Below, in pieces: positions 15,579 to 24,781 of a stretch of DNA of 53,945 nt. Within the stretch, counting starts at the first letter, position 1. The number at the start of each line of letters is the position of its first letter. The position numbers were made by a program, and so were the translations under genes. Source of the stretch: JADLGF01 sp020849415 (GTDB lineage Bacteria > Chloroflexota > Chloroflexia > Thermomicrobiales > UBA6265). The DNA lies in contig JAPXTJ010000002.1 in the NCBI GenBank assembly GCA_033812595.1, positions 1 through 53,945 on the forward strand, written 5' to 3'. The notes below the pieces were generated by a model. It ran no database searches. It was not told the DNA's origin and worked only from the letters and a program-made list of their open reading frames with translations.

Positions 15579-17770
15579 CAGGCGGCCCCTTCCGCGAGTG
15601 CGGGAAAATCAACCAGGATCGTCAGGCCGCCCCGCTCGCCACTCACCAGGGCGAGGGCTCCGCCTAACTCCTCGGCCCGTTCGCGCATGGAGCGCATCCC
15701 TACCCCCGGTACGATCTGATCGGGCAAGCCGAGGCCATCGTCCGCGATCGACAATCTGACCGGTCCGGTGAGATCGAGCGTGACCGTGAAGTTGCGGGCG
15801 TTGGCGTGGCGGCTGGCGTTGGTCAGGGCCTCCTCGACGATCCGGTAAATCGCCACTTCGATCGCGACCGGCAGGGCTCGCTCCTCACCGATCAGATCGA
15901 ACCGGGCCTGCTCGATCCCGGTTTCCCCTTCGAAGCCGAGCAGCCGGGTTCGCAGCGCCGCCACCAGGCCGAATTCATCGAGCGCGGGCGGGCGCAAGCC
16001 ATGCACCAGCCGGCGGACATCGCCGATGGCGGAGCGAAGCTCCGTTTGGATCGCATCGATTTCTCGCTCGGCCCGATCAGGATCGCTCCGCAGCAACCGC
16101 CGGATCGAACCGGCCTGGATCGTCAGCGCCGCCAGCTGGGCTCCGAGCCCATCGTGCAGATCGCGCCGCAATCGCCGCCGTTCCTCTTCGCGGGTAGTTA
16201 CGAGCCGCTCCCGCGCCTGCTGCAAGTCGCCGGTCACGCGCAGGGCGTAGGCGGCGACCGAGGTTTGCCGAGCGATGCTTTCGAGCACAGCCCGATCCGC
16301 GCTCGAAAACCCCTCGCCGGGGCCTCGGGGCGTGACCCGCAGTTCGCCGATCCGCACCCGCTGGTAAACGAGCGGCACCGCCGCCTGTTCCGGTCCGGGT
16401 TGACCTGATTCCGCCACGACCTCGAGTCCTGCCCCGGAATTCATGGCGATGGCGACGTGCGGCAGGCGCAGCAGATCGCGCACCGTGCGAGCCACCTCCC
16501 CGAGCAAATCGGCCGGCGCTATGGCCAGCTCCAGCCGAACGCCGAGCCGATCGAGGATGTCGTCCGGATCGTCCCGCGAACCGTAGAGCCACCGATTGAG
16601 CAGCCGGTGGATGCGATCGCGCAGGGGGTGAATCAGCAGGGCGACGATGGCGGCGACGATAATCGCACTCACCCAGAGACGGGGGTGAGATGGTTCGACT
16701 CCTCCAACAAAAAGATTGGCGATGCTGGCGATACCGACATAGGCGATCGCCACCACGCCGACAAGAATGGCGTAAAGCATCGAGCGGTGAATGACGAGAT
16801 CGATGTCGTAGAGCCGATAGCGGAGAATGGCGACGCCGACCACGATCCCGATCGCGTTCAGGCACAGCCCCCAATAGACAATGTAGAGCCAGAACCAGGA
16901 CTCCGGCAGTACCTTCACCAGTGTTCCGTTGCTGGCCGATATGTGTACCGCGTATCCGGTGATGACTACCGCCGCCACCCAGGCGATCCAGCGAAGCTGC
17001 ATTCGCTCGATGCCGGTCGAGCGGCGGAGTCGAAGCGCCATCGAAACGAGCGCAGGAATACCCATGATGAAAATCAGCTCGAAAGGGTTGACGCGCTCGG
17101 CGAATCGAGGCAAGAGCTCAGGCCGGTACCACGGATTCGGAATCTCGCCGAACGTTCCGAACTCGAGATACCTGGATCCAAACCCCCACGCCAGGCTGGC
17201 AACGATAGCCCCATAGAGCCCGATTACGCGCGCGACCTGCCAGATTTTCCCGGCCAGACGTCCGGTCGGAAAGATCAGCGGAAGCTCGACCAGCAGCAGA
17301 TAGAGGCAAAAGGGGTAGAGAAAGCCAAACTGCATCACATGGGGCCCGGCTGGCAAACCCCAATGAGGACGGGTGACAGCCAGCACGCCATAGAGATACG
17401 GCGTTTGGGCCATGATCGTGACGAAACCGGCGATGAGCACCGTCCATCCCACCCGGTGGTGGGGGTACTGCTGCAGGATCAACACACCGGTCATGGCGGT
17501 GCAGAGAAAGAGCGGCCCCCACACAAACATTTCCACGAGCTCAATCGAGAACCCGTCGCGTGCGAGTGCGTACACAATCGCGCCGCTCACGGCAAGCGCG
17601 CACGCCACGCTGAGGGCGAGCATGCTCCAGGCAACGATGAGACGGGGATTTCGCTCAGGAATAGTCCGGGCGAGATCGAGCAACGATGGCTCGCTGAGTG
17701 ATTCAACCGGAACGATATCCGGATGCGTAGTCCGCCCTGGTTCGATCGAAGCGGGTACAGACGCTGCCAT
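15578..17770 (-). CDS. Membrane sensor histidine kinase (NarX/DesK-type, HisKA_3) with GAF domain
   Basis: About 730 residues. ATG 17770 is preferred over GTG 17782, with GGAGTGG upstream. The N-terminal 45 residues are polar. About ten membrane segments follow to residue 385, ending in LHPLRDRIHRLLNRWLYG, a pattern frequent in Chloroflexi/Actinobacteria kinases. A GAF-like domain comes next (to about 515), then the HisKA_3 phospho-acceptor helix RRLRRDLHDGLGAQLAAL (His near 535), and the ATPase with EEALTNASRHANA and SIADDGLGLP. The large membrane part could sense a hydrophobic or membrane signal. It would phosphorylate Asp57 of the coupled response regulator. Confidence 0.85.
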   Translation of the reverse strand: MAASVPASIEPGRTTHPDIVPVESLSEPSLLDLARTIPERNPRLIVAWSMLALSVACALAVSGAIVYALARDGFSIELVEMFVWGPLFLCTAMTGVLILQQYPHHRVGWTVLIAGFVTIMAQTPYLYGVLAVTRPHWGLPAGPHVMQFGFLYPFCLYLLLVELPLIFPTGRLAGKIWQVARVIGLYGAIVASLAWGFGSRYLEFGTFGEIPNPWYRPELLPRFAERVNPFELIFIMGIPALVSMALRLRRSTGIERMQLRWIAWVAAVVITGYAVHISASNGTLVKVLPESWFWLYIVYWGLCLNAIGIVVGVAILRYRLYDIDLVIHRSMLYAILVGVVAIAYVGIASIANLFVGGVEPSHPRLWVSAIIVAAIVALLIHPLRDRIHRLLNRWLYGSRDDPDDILDRLGVRLELAIAPADLLGEVARTVRDLLRLPHVAIAMNSGAGLEVVAESGQPGPEQAAVPLVYQRVRIGELRVTPRGPGEGFSSADRAVLESIARQTSVAAYALRVTGDLQQARERLVTTREEERRRLRRDLHDGLGAQLAALTIQAGSIRRLLRSDPDRAEREIDAIQTELRSAIGDVRRLVHGLRPPALDEFGLVAALRTRLLGFEGETGIEQARFDLIGEERALPVAIEVAIYRIVEEALTNASRHANARNFTVTLDLTGPVRLSIADDGLGLPDQIVPGVGMRSMRERAEELGGALALVSGERGGLTILVDFPALAEGAA

Positions 17771-17909
17771 GCTGTCGACCACTCCACTAGTGGCGTCATC
17801 CGTTCAGGAAGTCACAGTCTCTTCGCGGAGTGTACTCGTGCCGGAATCGTTCCAGAGAGCATCGGCAGAGCGACTTCCCGCAGCCGCTCTGCCGGTGCCA
17901 AAGCGGACG

Positions 17910-18821
17910 TTAGCCCGCAACCTCGAAGACCTGGATCATGCCCATCATGACGTGCGGAACCTCCTGGCCGGGGTCGGCAACGAAGCAGATCGCTGCGTAG
18001 AAGCCCGGCTGGAAATCAACATCAATCCAGATCGTGGCGCCGCCGCCGATCACCGGGGTTGCCAGAACCGGGGGCGCATCGCCTAGCGAGAACGCGCCCT
18101 CAGCGGAGGGGGTGCCCTGCATCATGCTCATAACGCCGGCGTGCGCTTCATCGTGACTGTAGAGCTTGTCCGTTGCGAAGATGATCGCATGGTGCAACAC
18201 CACGTGCGTGTTGGTGACCTTGACGATGGCGGGGCCAGCCGGAATCGCACCGTCGATCGTGAATTCATACGCGCCGAATTCGATGGTAGCGGCGCTCTCG
18301 ATCGCATCGGCCGCATCGGCGGCCAGGTCACCGGTGACCGACATCGGCGCGATGCCAATCGGCGTCGATTCGCTCATTTCATCCGGGCTACCCGCAGTGG
18401 CGGCAACCTGGTACTCCCCGGCCGGAAGCAGCACGGCGATCTTAACTGTTTGGCCCGGCATCGCATCGTACACCACCGGAATGTTGGCCTCTGCCCACCA
18501 GGCATCGATGACCGGCCTGGCGAAGCTCTCCAGCACCATCTCGGGCGTCGTTCCATCCGGTGGCTCAGCCAGCATGAAAGACACCAGGGAAGCAGTAGCG
18601 TTGTTCACAACCAGCAGCACGGGGCCGGCCTCGAACGAATCAGGCGCCTGCACGCCGTCATCGGTAATCGTGATTTCGAGCTCCGGCAAGCCGAGGCTAT
18701 CGAGCAGTGAGCCACCCACCGGGGTTGAATCCTGGGCGGAGGCGAGACCAAATGGGACGATCGCCGCGCCCGCGGCGGACGCAGCGACCAGGATCACAGT
18801 TCTGCGCGATACCTTCGTCAT
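17910..18821 (-). CDS. Exported double cupredoxin-like protein, first domain degenerate
   Basis: 303 residues from ATG 18821, with GGGAGGAACACC just before it; an in-frame extension to 19058 lacks support. Tat-like leader SRRTVILVAASAAGAA, then ASAQDSTP. Domain 1 (about 45-165) keeps the strand pattern but has no His/Cys ligands. Domain 2 (about 170-303) has LHHAII, AAICFVADPGQEVPHVMMGM, the His-Cys-His-Met set, like domain 2 of the protein at 7063-7998. It probably binds one copper and acts outside the membrane. It lies 140 bases upstream of the histidine kinase start on the same strand and could feed it a redox or metal signal (inference). Confidence 0.62.
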   Translation of the reverse strand: MTKVSRRTVILVAASAAGAAIVPFGLASAQDSTPVGGSLLDSLGLPELEITITDDGVQAPDSFEAGPVLLVVNNATASLVSFMLAEPPDGTTPEMVLESFARPVIDAWWAEANIPVVYDAMPGQTVKIAVLLPAGEYQVAATAGSPDEMSESTPIGIAPMSVTGDLAADAADAIESAATIEFGAYEFTIDGAIPAGPAIVKVTNTHVVLHHAIIFATDKLYSHDEAHAGVMSMMQGTPSAEGAFSLGDAPPVLATPVIGGGATIWIDVDFQPGFYAAICFVADPGQEVPHVMMGMIQVFEVAG

Positions 18822-18976
18822 GGTGTTCCTCCCGTCAATCGCACGTGTGCATTGCGCGCTGGAACCGCATCCGGACGACCGATTCGCCCGCAACGACTCC
18901 TGCCACCATCGTGCGGTTGCACCATTCCCGGGCGGAAGTGAGCGTTGTCCCGGATTAACCGGGAACCCCCTTCCCG

Positions 18977-19417
18977 ATGGTGCGACTTTGCGACGCGCGG
19001 ATGGCTCTACTGGCATGGAGACCGGTGGCCCACGACACCGGAGTGGAACGTTCGCCATCGAACGAAGGAGGAACGCCGCCCCACGCCAGGAGGTACGAAA
19101 CAGGGACGCTCAACGATTCGACCGATTGGCGAAGCGCTCCCGAGTGGCGAAACGCCGGCTTTAACTTCGCCGGTGTGGGCGCATTCCTCGAAACGCTCCG
19201 CAACGCCAAGGACCTCACCACGGCCACCTACGCGCACAGGCTGGCAAGCCCGACCTCGGGTGAGCCGATTCGGGACCTGGCCGGAGAGGCGATCATCGAG
19301 GGCCGGCACGCGGCTTGGCTGGCGGTGCGCACGGGCGAGATCGCGTTGACCGAGCCGGTGGAGCGCATCCTCACCCACGAGGAACTGCAGGCAGAACTGG
19401 CGGAGTTGCTGGGCTGA
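18977..19417 (+). CDS. Hypothetical protein, doubtful start
   Basis: Function not recognised. The first 45 codons look like non-coding translation (basic, Pro/Arg-rich), while the last 95 residues (from DWRSAPEWRNAGF to the ELQAELAELLG end) have normal helix-forming composition and acidic/Ala codon use like the neighbours. A real protein may begin inside the frame. No convincing ribosome site was found at 18977 or at the next ATG, 19001. It may be the 3' remnant of a longer gene. It is followed by a cluster of hairpins. Confidence 0.35.
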   Translation: MVRLCDARMALLAWRPVAHDTGVERSPSNEGGTPPHARRYETGTLNDSTDWRSAPEWRNAGFNFAGVGAFLETLRNAKDLTTATYAHRLASPTSGEPIRDLAGEAIIEGRHAAWLAVRTGEIALTEPVERILTHEELQAELAELLG

Positions 19418-19436
19418 ATCCGTCCATACGCCTTTC

Positions 19437-19518
19437 CCTCGGGTTCAAACCCGAGGCCAGGAACGGAAGCCGCTCCGCGGCTTAAAGAGAAGCGAGTGGC
19501 CGATTTGGCCACCCGCTT
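19437..19518. repeat. Cluster of three REP-like/terminator hairpins
   Basis: Three stems in 82 bases: CCTCGGGT/ACCCGAGG (19437-19456, loop TCAA), AAGCCGC/GCGGCTT (19467-19483, loop TCC) and AAGCGAGTGGCC/GGCCACCCGCTT (19490-19518, 11 of 12 pairs). They lie between converging genes. The first recalls the stem at 5471-5491, the third the stem at 8035-8070. Confidence 0.55.
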
Positions 19519-19571
19519 TCATGTCGTCTTTCCAATGGCCAATTGCCAACGGCCAAGTGCCGACAGCCGCG

Positions 19572-19979
19572 CTACTTCTTTTTCGGGCGCTCCGTGAAGG
19601 TCTTGGCCATGGCCCGGACGCCGGCGATCGAACTGGCGACCGAGATGAGCGGCTTCACCGCTTCTTCGGTGACGAAATCGGTGGTGCCCTTCACCCGCTT
19701 CAGGGTGGACGTCAGCTCCTCGATCGCCGGAATCACCCGGTCCTTGATCTGCATGACGAGGAAGATGAGGCCGGCCGTGATCCCGGCCAGCAGGATCGTC
19801 ACCACCAGCAGGAGCAGGACAATGAAGATGACGGCGATATCGCGCAGCCGTTCCAGCGCCGATTGATCGTCATCGCCGAGCATGTAGAGCCCAAAAATGA
19901 TCAACCCGAAGATGATCAGCGCCCCAACGACACCGCCGATGATGTACCACTTCGTCCGGCTGGAGGGTGATTCATCCAT
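19572..19979 (-). CDS. Small two-helix membrane protein
   Basis: 135 residues from ATG 19979, which lies inside the last codons of mnmA (8-base overlap) behind a GGGG run, so it is translationally coupled to mnmA. Two membrane segments (WYIIGGVVGALIIFGLIIFGLYML and DIAVIFIVLLLLVVTILLAGITAGLIFLV) are followed by an amphipathic region (IKDRVIPAIEELTSTLKRVKGTTDFVTEEAVKPLISVASSIAG) and the basic tail ERPKKK. This resembles the many small DUF948-like envelope proteins with a helical tail. No function is known. A longer start at 20009 is possible. Confidence 0.65.
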   Translation of the reverse strand: MDESPSSRTKWYIIGGVVGALIIFGLIIFGLYMLGDDDQSALERLRDIAVIFIVLLLLVVTILLAGITAGLIFLVMQIKDRVIPAIEELTSTLKRVKGTTDFVTEEAVKPLISVASSIAGVRAMAKTFTERPKKK

Positions 19980-21180
19980 CCGATTCCCCACTTTCCGTCG
20001 CCCGCTCAACCGTCCGGATCGTGCCGCCGCCGAGCACTTCCTCGCCGGCGTAGAAAACGATCGCCTGCCCCGGCGAAGCGATCGGCAATCCCGCGGCCGC
20101 GCCGGTGAAGCGGATCGTCGCCGTGCCGCTGCCGGCCGGACCCGGGGTGATGATCGCGTCGTTCAACTGACCCCGATAGCGCACCATCGCCCGGCACGAA
20201 ACGGCCGTTTCCGGCCAGCGGTCGCTGGTAAACGCAACCCCATCCGCCTCGACTTCCCGGGCCACCGCGCGCTGGCGCGATCCTACCATGAGACGATTCT
20301 GCTTCGTATCGATGTCGAGCACATAGAGCGGCTGCGGGCCGGCGATGCCGATCCCCTTGCGCTGCCCGACGGTGTGATGCACGAGCCCCTTGTGCTCGCC
20401 AAGCACCGCCCCTGATTCATCGATGATCGCGCCCGGCTTCGTGACATCGGGCCGTCGCTTCGCCACGAAATCGGCGTACGAGCCCCGGCCGACGAAGCAG
20501 ATCTCCTGGCTCTCTTCCTTTTCCGCCACCGGCAGTCCGAAGCCACGCGCCAGCTGGCGCACCTCGGGTTTGGTCAGCCGGCCGAGCGGGAACTGGATGA
20601 AGCTGAGCTGATCCTGATCGAACGTGTGGAGCACGTAGCTCTGATCCTTGTTCCCGTCGATCGCCCGTAGCAGCCGGTAGGGCTCATCGTTACCGCCCTC
20701 GATCCGGGCGTAGTGTCCGGTGGCGAGGCAATCGGCGCCGAGCTGACGCGCCCGCGCCACGAGGTGGCGGAACTTGACGTGCCGGTTGCACTCGAGGCAG
20801 GGGTTCGGCGTGCGTCCTTCGGCGTACTCGTTGACGAAGCGATCGATCACCGCTTCGCCGAACTCAGCTTCCATATTGATGGCGTAGAAGGGAACCCCAA
20901 TGATCGCACAGGTGGCGCGGGCATCGTCCATCGCCGGAATGCCGCAGCAGGGATTGGCGGCGTGTTCGGCATCGCCGGGCGAGAAGAGGCGCAGGTTCAT
21001 GCCGACCACGCGGTAGCCGCGCTCGCGCATGATCAGCGCCGAAACCGCGCTGTCGACCCCGCCGCTCATCGCAACCACGACCGTCTTGCCGGCGCCGTCA
21101 CGCGGGCCGATCTTCTCCTCGGTCAGCAGCAGCGCCGTCTCCACGGCGGTGGTGATTGGATTGGAAAAGGTAACCGCCAT
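19972..21180 (-). CDS. mnmA: tRNA-specific 2-thiouridylase MnmA
   Basis: 402 residues from ATG 21180. The PP-loop motif AMSGGVDSAVSA near residue 35 binds ATP. The two catalytic cysteines lie in NPCLECNRHVKF and EICFVG, which form the persulfide/disulfide pair used to place sulfur on U34 of tRNA Lys, Glu and Gln. KDQSYVL and VGQRKG are family motifs, and the last 90 residues form the beta-barrel typical of MnmA. The length is a little above usual because of a 20-residue N-terminal extension; a further in-frame extension to 21234 is not supported. Downstream coupling to the small membrane protein is unexplained. Confidence 0.92.
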   Translation of the reverse strand: MAVTFSNPITTAVETALLLTEEKIGPRDGAGKTVVVAMSGGVDSAVSALIMRERGYRVVGMNLRLFSPGDAEHAANPCCGIPAMDDARATCAIIGVPFYAINMEAEFGEAVIDRFVNEYAEGRTPNPCLECNRHVKFRHLVARARQLGADCLATGHYARIEGGNDEPYRLLRAIDGNKDQSYVLHTFDQDQLSFIQFPLGRLTKPEVRQLARGFGLPVAEKEESQEICFVGRGSYADFVAKRRPDVTKPGAIIDESGAVLGEHKGLVHHTVGQRKGIGIAGPQPLYVLDIDTKQNRLMVGSRQRAVAREVEADGVAFTSDRWPETAVSCRAMVRYRGQLNDAIITPGPAGSGTATIRFTGAAAGLPIASPGQAIVFYAGEEVLGGGTIRTVERATESGESDG

Positions 21181-21305
21181 CGAAAAAGGGTCCAAACCTG
21201 AACGGAACAACGCCGGTCCTCCAGCGCAACACAAGAGTATAGCAATCCTCCGTAATCACGAGCCGTTACGATAACAACCGAACTGGATGTCCGATTCGGA
21301 GATTA

Positions 21306-21332
21306 TGCTAAAATTGGTATATCTGGAGGAGG
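21306..21332 (+). promoter_or_regulatory. Extended -10 promoter and strong ribosome site of the HigBA-like module
   Basis: TGCTAAAAT (21306-21314) is an extended -10 element in an AT-rich patch; GGAGGAGG (21325-21332) lies four bases before ATG 21336. The leader would be nearly absent except for the ribosome site. No convincing -35, which fits an extended -10 promoter. Confidence 0.45.
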
Positions 21333-21335
21333 AAG

Positions 21336-21674
21336 ATGCGCAGACTTTACTACGTGGGCACGAGTTACGATGACTTGGCCGCCTTTCCCCACGAAGTCCA
21401 GACCGACGTCTTTCTCTCACTCCAGGTCGCGGTTGAAGGCGGAAAAGCGCCCAATGCAAAACCCCTCAAGGGATTCGGTGGCTCGTCCGTCGTGGAGATC
21501 GTTGAATCGTTCGATGGAGATGCGTACCGCGCCGTCTACACCGTTCGATTCAAAGATGCGGTCTACGTACTCCACGCGTTTAAGAAGAAGTCAAAGTCCG
21601 GTATTGCCACAACGAAGCGAGACCTGGACTTGATTCGACGTCGACTGAAAGAAGCCGAATCACGTGCAACCTGA
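21336..21674 (+). CDS. RelE/HigB-type toxin (Gp49-like family)
   Basis: 112 residues. The pattern EVQTDVFLSLQVAVEGGKAPNAKPLKGFGGSSVVEIVESFDGDAYRAVYTVRFKDAVYVLHAFKKKSK is that of the phage-derived Gp49-like HigB family (PF05973), with the RxxY turn and the basic FKKKSK end needed for ribosome-dependent mRNA cleavage. Toxin-first order and the adjacent XRE gene are standard for HigBA. Base composition is slightly more AT-rich than the surroundings, as is common for acquired toxin-antitoxin pairs. Confidence 0.82.
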   Translation: MRRLYYVGTSYDDLAAFPHEVQTDVFLSLQVAVEGGKAPNAKPLKGFGGSSVVEIVESFDGDAYRAVYTVRFKDAVYVLHAFKKKSKSGIATTKRDLDLIRRRLKEAESRAT

Positions 21675-21696
21675 GATAAAGGAGGCAATTGACACG

Positions 21697-22056
21697 ATGG
21701 ATGATCTGCACATTCGAGAGGGTAGCGATAACGTTTTCGCCGACTTCGGGTATCCCGATGCTGAAGACTGGCGCGCCAAAACACGGTTGGTCATGCAGAT
21801 TTGGACCACCGTAGAAGCACGTGGATTAACCCAGCGTCAGACTGCGGAGATTCTGGGAGTCGATCAACCGAAAGTCTCGCTCCTGATGAACGGGAAGCTT
21901 CGAGGTTTCTCCGTCAGCAAGCTGATGGAGTTCCTGAACGCGCTCGATCAGGACGTTGAGATCATCGTGCGTCCGAAAGCAGCCGGCCAGGAACATGGCC
22001 GCACCACCGTGCGTCTCGTCGCCGAGGAAGAACCGGCGTACGTGGCTGAGGGGTAG
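21697..22056 (+). CDS. XRE-family antitoxin (HigA-like)
   Basis: 119 residues from ATG 21697, which lies 11 bases after AAAGGAGG (21678-21685). A GTG at 21664 in the same frame would overlap the toxin stop and is the alternative. The HTH is at about 50-95: GLTQRQTAEILGVDQPKVSLLMNGKLRGFSVSKLMEFLNALDQDVEI, the XRE pattern also seen in the HigA/YgjM group. It would neutralise the toxin and repress the pair. It converges on the MFS gene, with only three bases between stops. Confidence 0.82.
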   Translation: MDDLHIREGSDNVFADFGYPDAEDWRAKTRLVMQIWTTVEARGLTQRQTAEILGVDQPKVSLLMNGKLRGFSVSKLMEFLNALDQDVEIIVRPKAAGQEHGRTTVRLVAEEEPAYVAEG

Positions 22057-22059
22057 CGA

Positions 22060-23334
22060 TTAGGTCGTTGCTGCCATCGTCACATCGGCGCGGGGGCGGC
22101 GGATGAGGCCGAGCATGGCGAGAGCGCCGAGACCGGAGATCGCCGCCAGGAGCCAGAAGACCGGCCGGTAATCACCGAACCAGACGTAGGCGAGGCCGGC
22201 GCCGATCGGGGCCAGGCCGCGCGCCCAGGTGATGAAGAACGACATCGTGCCGCTGATCGCTCCGAAGGCCGAGCGGCCGAAGTACTCCACCACCAGCCCC
22301 GGACGCATCAGCGTCACCACCCCGCGGCCGGCGCCGAAGATCAGCACCGCGACCAGGATGCCGGCCCGGCCCTCCCATTCGAGCAGGATCACGATCGCCA
22401 CTACCTGCATGGCGAAGAGCACCGCCGTCAGCGCTGCCTGCGACACCCGCTTGGTCAGGATGGTGGCGGTGATCCGGGCCGCGACCTGCGCCGCGCCGAT
22501 AAGGCCGGTGGCGGTGGCGGCGAAGGCGGCGCTTTCGCCCCGCTCGATCAGGTAGGGAATCATGTGCACCCCGATCGCGATCGAGGAGATCGTTTCGAGG
22601 AAGAAACTGCTCGTGATCCACCAGAAGCTGCGATCGCGCACCGCCTCGCCGAGCTTCATCGATGGCCGCGCGCGCGGTCCCCGCGCGACCACCGCCGGCG
22701 CCTCGGCCAAACCATCGACCCGCAGCCCGAGATCCTCGGGACGCCGGCGCAGGATGAGCGCGTGCGGCAGGATCGTCGTCACGCCCAGGATCACCGCCAA
22801 CCCGAGCAGCGCATCGCGCCAGCCCCAGCGCGTTTCGAACCAGCCGGTGAGCGGCAGGAAGATCGTGCTCGCGAAGCCAGCCAGGATGGTGATGATCAGG
22901 ATCGCCCGGGCACGATCCCGCTCGAACCAGGCGGTGACGGCGGTGAAGGCCGGCTCGTAGAGGGTGGCCGACATTGCCAGCCCAATCCCGATCCAGATCA
23001 GGTAATAGAGCCAGACGTCGCTCACCTGTGACCAGGCGACGATCAACGCCGTGCCGAGGATCGAGCCGGCCGTCATAAGCAGGCGTGGACCGTGCCGGTC
23101 GAGCCAGATGCCGACCGCCGGCGCCACCAACCCCATTACGATCAGCCCGGCCGAAAACCCGCCGGTCAGGGTGGAGACGGACCAGCCAAGATCGTCCCGC
23201 ATCGGCGTGAGCAGCGCGGAAAAGGCGTAGTAGAGGATGCCCCAGGAGACGGTTTCGGTGATCGCAAGCGTACCGGTGATCACCCAGCCGTAGTAGAAAC
23301 GGGCGAGGAACGGCGGATTCGACTCACCCGGCAC
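22060..23334 (-). CDS. Major facilitator superfamily transporter of the arsenic locus
   Basis: About 424 residues with twelve membrane segments. The MFS loop 2-3 motif appears as GIWLDRHGPRLL (residues 75-90), and a central cytoplasmic loop lies near 205-240 (RPEDLGLRVDGLAEA). It belongs to the monocarboxylate/oxalate:formate-like branch by its GWVITGTL...GILYYAFSALLTPM start. GTG 23334 has GAGGGGAG in front; a TTG at 23352 is the alternative. It is 33 bases or fewer downstream of the flavoprotein gene, so both form one transcript under an ArsR-type box. Its cargo is unknown. An organic or oxidised arsenical made by the flavoprotein is a reasonable guess. Confidence 0.7.
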   Translation of the reverse strand: MPGESNPPFLARFYYGWVITGTLAITETVSWGILYYAFSALLTPMRDDLGWSVSTLTGGFSAGLIVMGLVAPAVGIWLDRHGPRLLMTAGSILGTALIVAWSQVSDVWLYYLIWIGIGLAMSATLYEPAFTAVTAWFERDRARAILIITILAGFASTIFLPLTGWFETRWGWRDALLGLAVILGVTTILPHALILRRRPEDLGLRVDGLAEAPAVVARGPRARPSMKLGEAVRDRSFWWITSSFFLETISSIAIGVHMIPYLIERGESAAFAATATGLIGAAQVAARITATILTKRVSQAALTAVLFAMQVVAIVILLEWEGRAGILVAVLIFGAGRGVVTLMRPGLVVEYFGRSAFGAISGTMSFFITWARGLAPIGAGLAYVWFGDYRPVFWLLAAISGLGALAMLGLIRRPRADVTMAATT

Positions 23335-23367
23335 GTCACTCCCCTCACCCAAGACCGCGCGGAGCGA

Positions 23368-24756
23368 TCAGCGCCGCGTCAGCGTGATCAGTTGCGGCGT
23401 CGAACCGCAACACCCGCCCGGGGAATCATCGCAGCAACCGCCGATGCGCGCGTTGGCCGTTTCGCCCAATTCGATTGTGGAATCGCAACAGGAGCCGCCG
23501 TCGCCAAGGTCGGTCGAGCAGACGCCGGTCTCGGGCAGCACCAGCCTGACGTCACGAGCGGCGACCAGATCGCCCGCGATCGCGCAGGCGATCGAGCGCA
23601 CCTGCTCGTAACCGGTCAGGAGCAGGAAGGTCGGCGCACGCCCGTAGCTCTTCATGCCGGCGATGTAGAAATCGGGATCCGGATGCTTCAGTTCCTCGGC
23701 GCCGTGGGGCGGCACCGAGCCGCAACTGTGCAGATTCGGATCGATCATCGGCGCCAGCCGCCGGGGCGCTTCGACGGCCGGATCGAGATCGAGGCGAAGC
23801 TCGCGCGCGATCGAGAGATCGGGCCGGAACCCGGCGCAAACAACGATCTCGTCGACCGGCGGCAACGCTTCGGTACGCGATGAGGCGACGATTCCCGCCG
23901 GCGTCTCATCGAGTCGGGTGGTTTTGAAGCCGGACACAAGCGTCAGCCGGCCCGCATCGACCAGTTCGCGAACGCGTTGACCGAGTCGACCGCGCGCCGG
24001 CAAGCCGTCCGCAGCACCACCGCCAAACGATTGCTCGAGGCGCCGGCCGCTGCGCCGCACCGCCCAGACGATCGAGCCTGTTCCGGTTTCATCGATCAGC
24101 GTCGCGAGATCGAGCAGCACGTTGAAGGCGGAGTGACCACTGCCGGCCACCAGCACGCGCTTGCCGGCGTAGCGGGACCGCTCGGCGCCGAGCAGATCCG
24201 GAATGCCGTAGGCGATCCGATGCCGCAACGCCATCTCGCCGGGCGCCGGCACGCCCGAACCGCCGAGCGGATTCGGGTGGGTCCAGGTACCGCTGGCGTC
24301 GATCACCGCTTTCGCCAGGAGATCGTCCTGCCGGCCGTCGGCGGTCTCGACCGTCACCCGGAAGGGTGCGCCGTTCCGGCCCGGCGTGAGCGACTTGTCA
24401 AAGCCATCGCGCGTGACCGCGACCACCCGGTGATCGAGCCGCAGCCGCGGAGCGATGGTCGGGTGCGCCGCCAGGGGCGCGAGATAAGCCGCGATGATGT
24501 CGGCACCGGTCGGGTGGGCGTCACCATCCGGGGCGATCCAGCCGGTCGGAGTCAGGAGCCGCACCGCCGCGTCGTCGGTCACGTAGCGCCACGGTGAGAA
24601 GAAACGGACGTGCGACCAATCCCGCACATTCGCCGCGATCTCGCTCCCCCGCTCCAGAATCAGCGGTTCCTCACCCTGTTCGAGCAGGTGAGCCGCTGCC
24701 GCCAACCCGACCGGCCCCGCGCCGATCACCACCACCGGCCGTTGTCCGTTGCTCAT
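23368..24756 (-). CDS. FAD/NAD(P)-binding flavoprotein (ArsO-like) with cysteine-rich C-terminal tail
   Basis: 462 residues from ATG 24756 behind GGGGAGGAG. N-terminal Rossmann motif VVIGAGPVGLAAAAHL (FAD), a second nucleotide-binding motif VLVAGSGHSAFNVLLDL near residue 190, and FMO-like segments (DWSHVRFFSPWRY; VDEIVVCAGFRPDL). Flavoproteins of this type are common in ars operons, but their reaction is not settled. The last 55 residues carry GSCCDST, GGCCDDSPGGCCGST: three CC pairs outside the enzyme core, a likely arsenite/metal-binding tail. A CC pair also occurs near the N-terminus of the adjacent ArsR. It is transcribed toward the MFS gene from a promoter overlapped by an ArsR-type box. 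Confidence 0.75.
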   Translation of the reverse strand: MSNGQRPVVVIGAGPVGLAAAAHLLEQGEEPLILERGSEIAANVRDWSHVRFFSPWRYVTDDAAVRLLTPTGWIAPDGDAHPTGADIIAAYLAPLAAHPTIAPRLRLDHRVVAVTRDGFDKSLTPGRNGAPFRVTVETADGRQDDLLAKAVIDASGTWTHPNPLGGSGVPAPGEMALRHRIAYGIPDLLGAERSRYAGKRVLVAGSGHSAFNVLLDLATLIDETGTGSIVWAVRRSGRRLEQSFGGGAADGLPARGRLGQRVRELVDAGRLTLVSGFKTTRLDETPAGIVASSRTEALPPVDEIVVCAGFRPDLSIARELRLDLDPAVEAPRRLAPMIDPNLHSCGSVPPHGAEELKHPDPDFYIAGMKSYGRAPTFLLLTGYEQVRSIACAIAGDLVAARDVRLVLPETGVCSTDLGDGGSCCDSTIELGETANARIGGCCDDSPGGCCGSTPQLITLTRR

Positions 24757-24781
24757 CGTTCGCTCCTCCCCGATGACATCA

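Noticed and set aside
19437..19518. CRISPR-like cluster of repeats
   Set aside because: The three hairpins have different sequences and no spacers of equal size; no cas gene is nearby.
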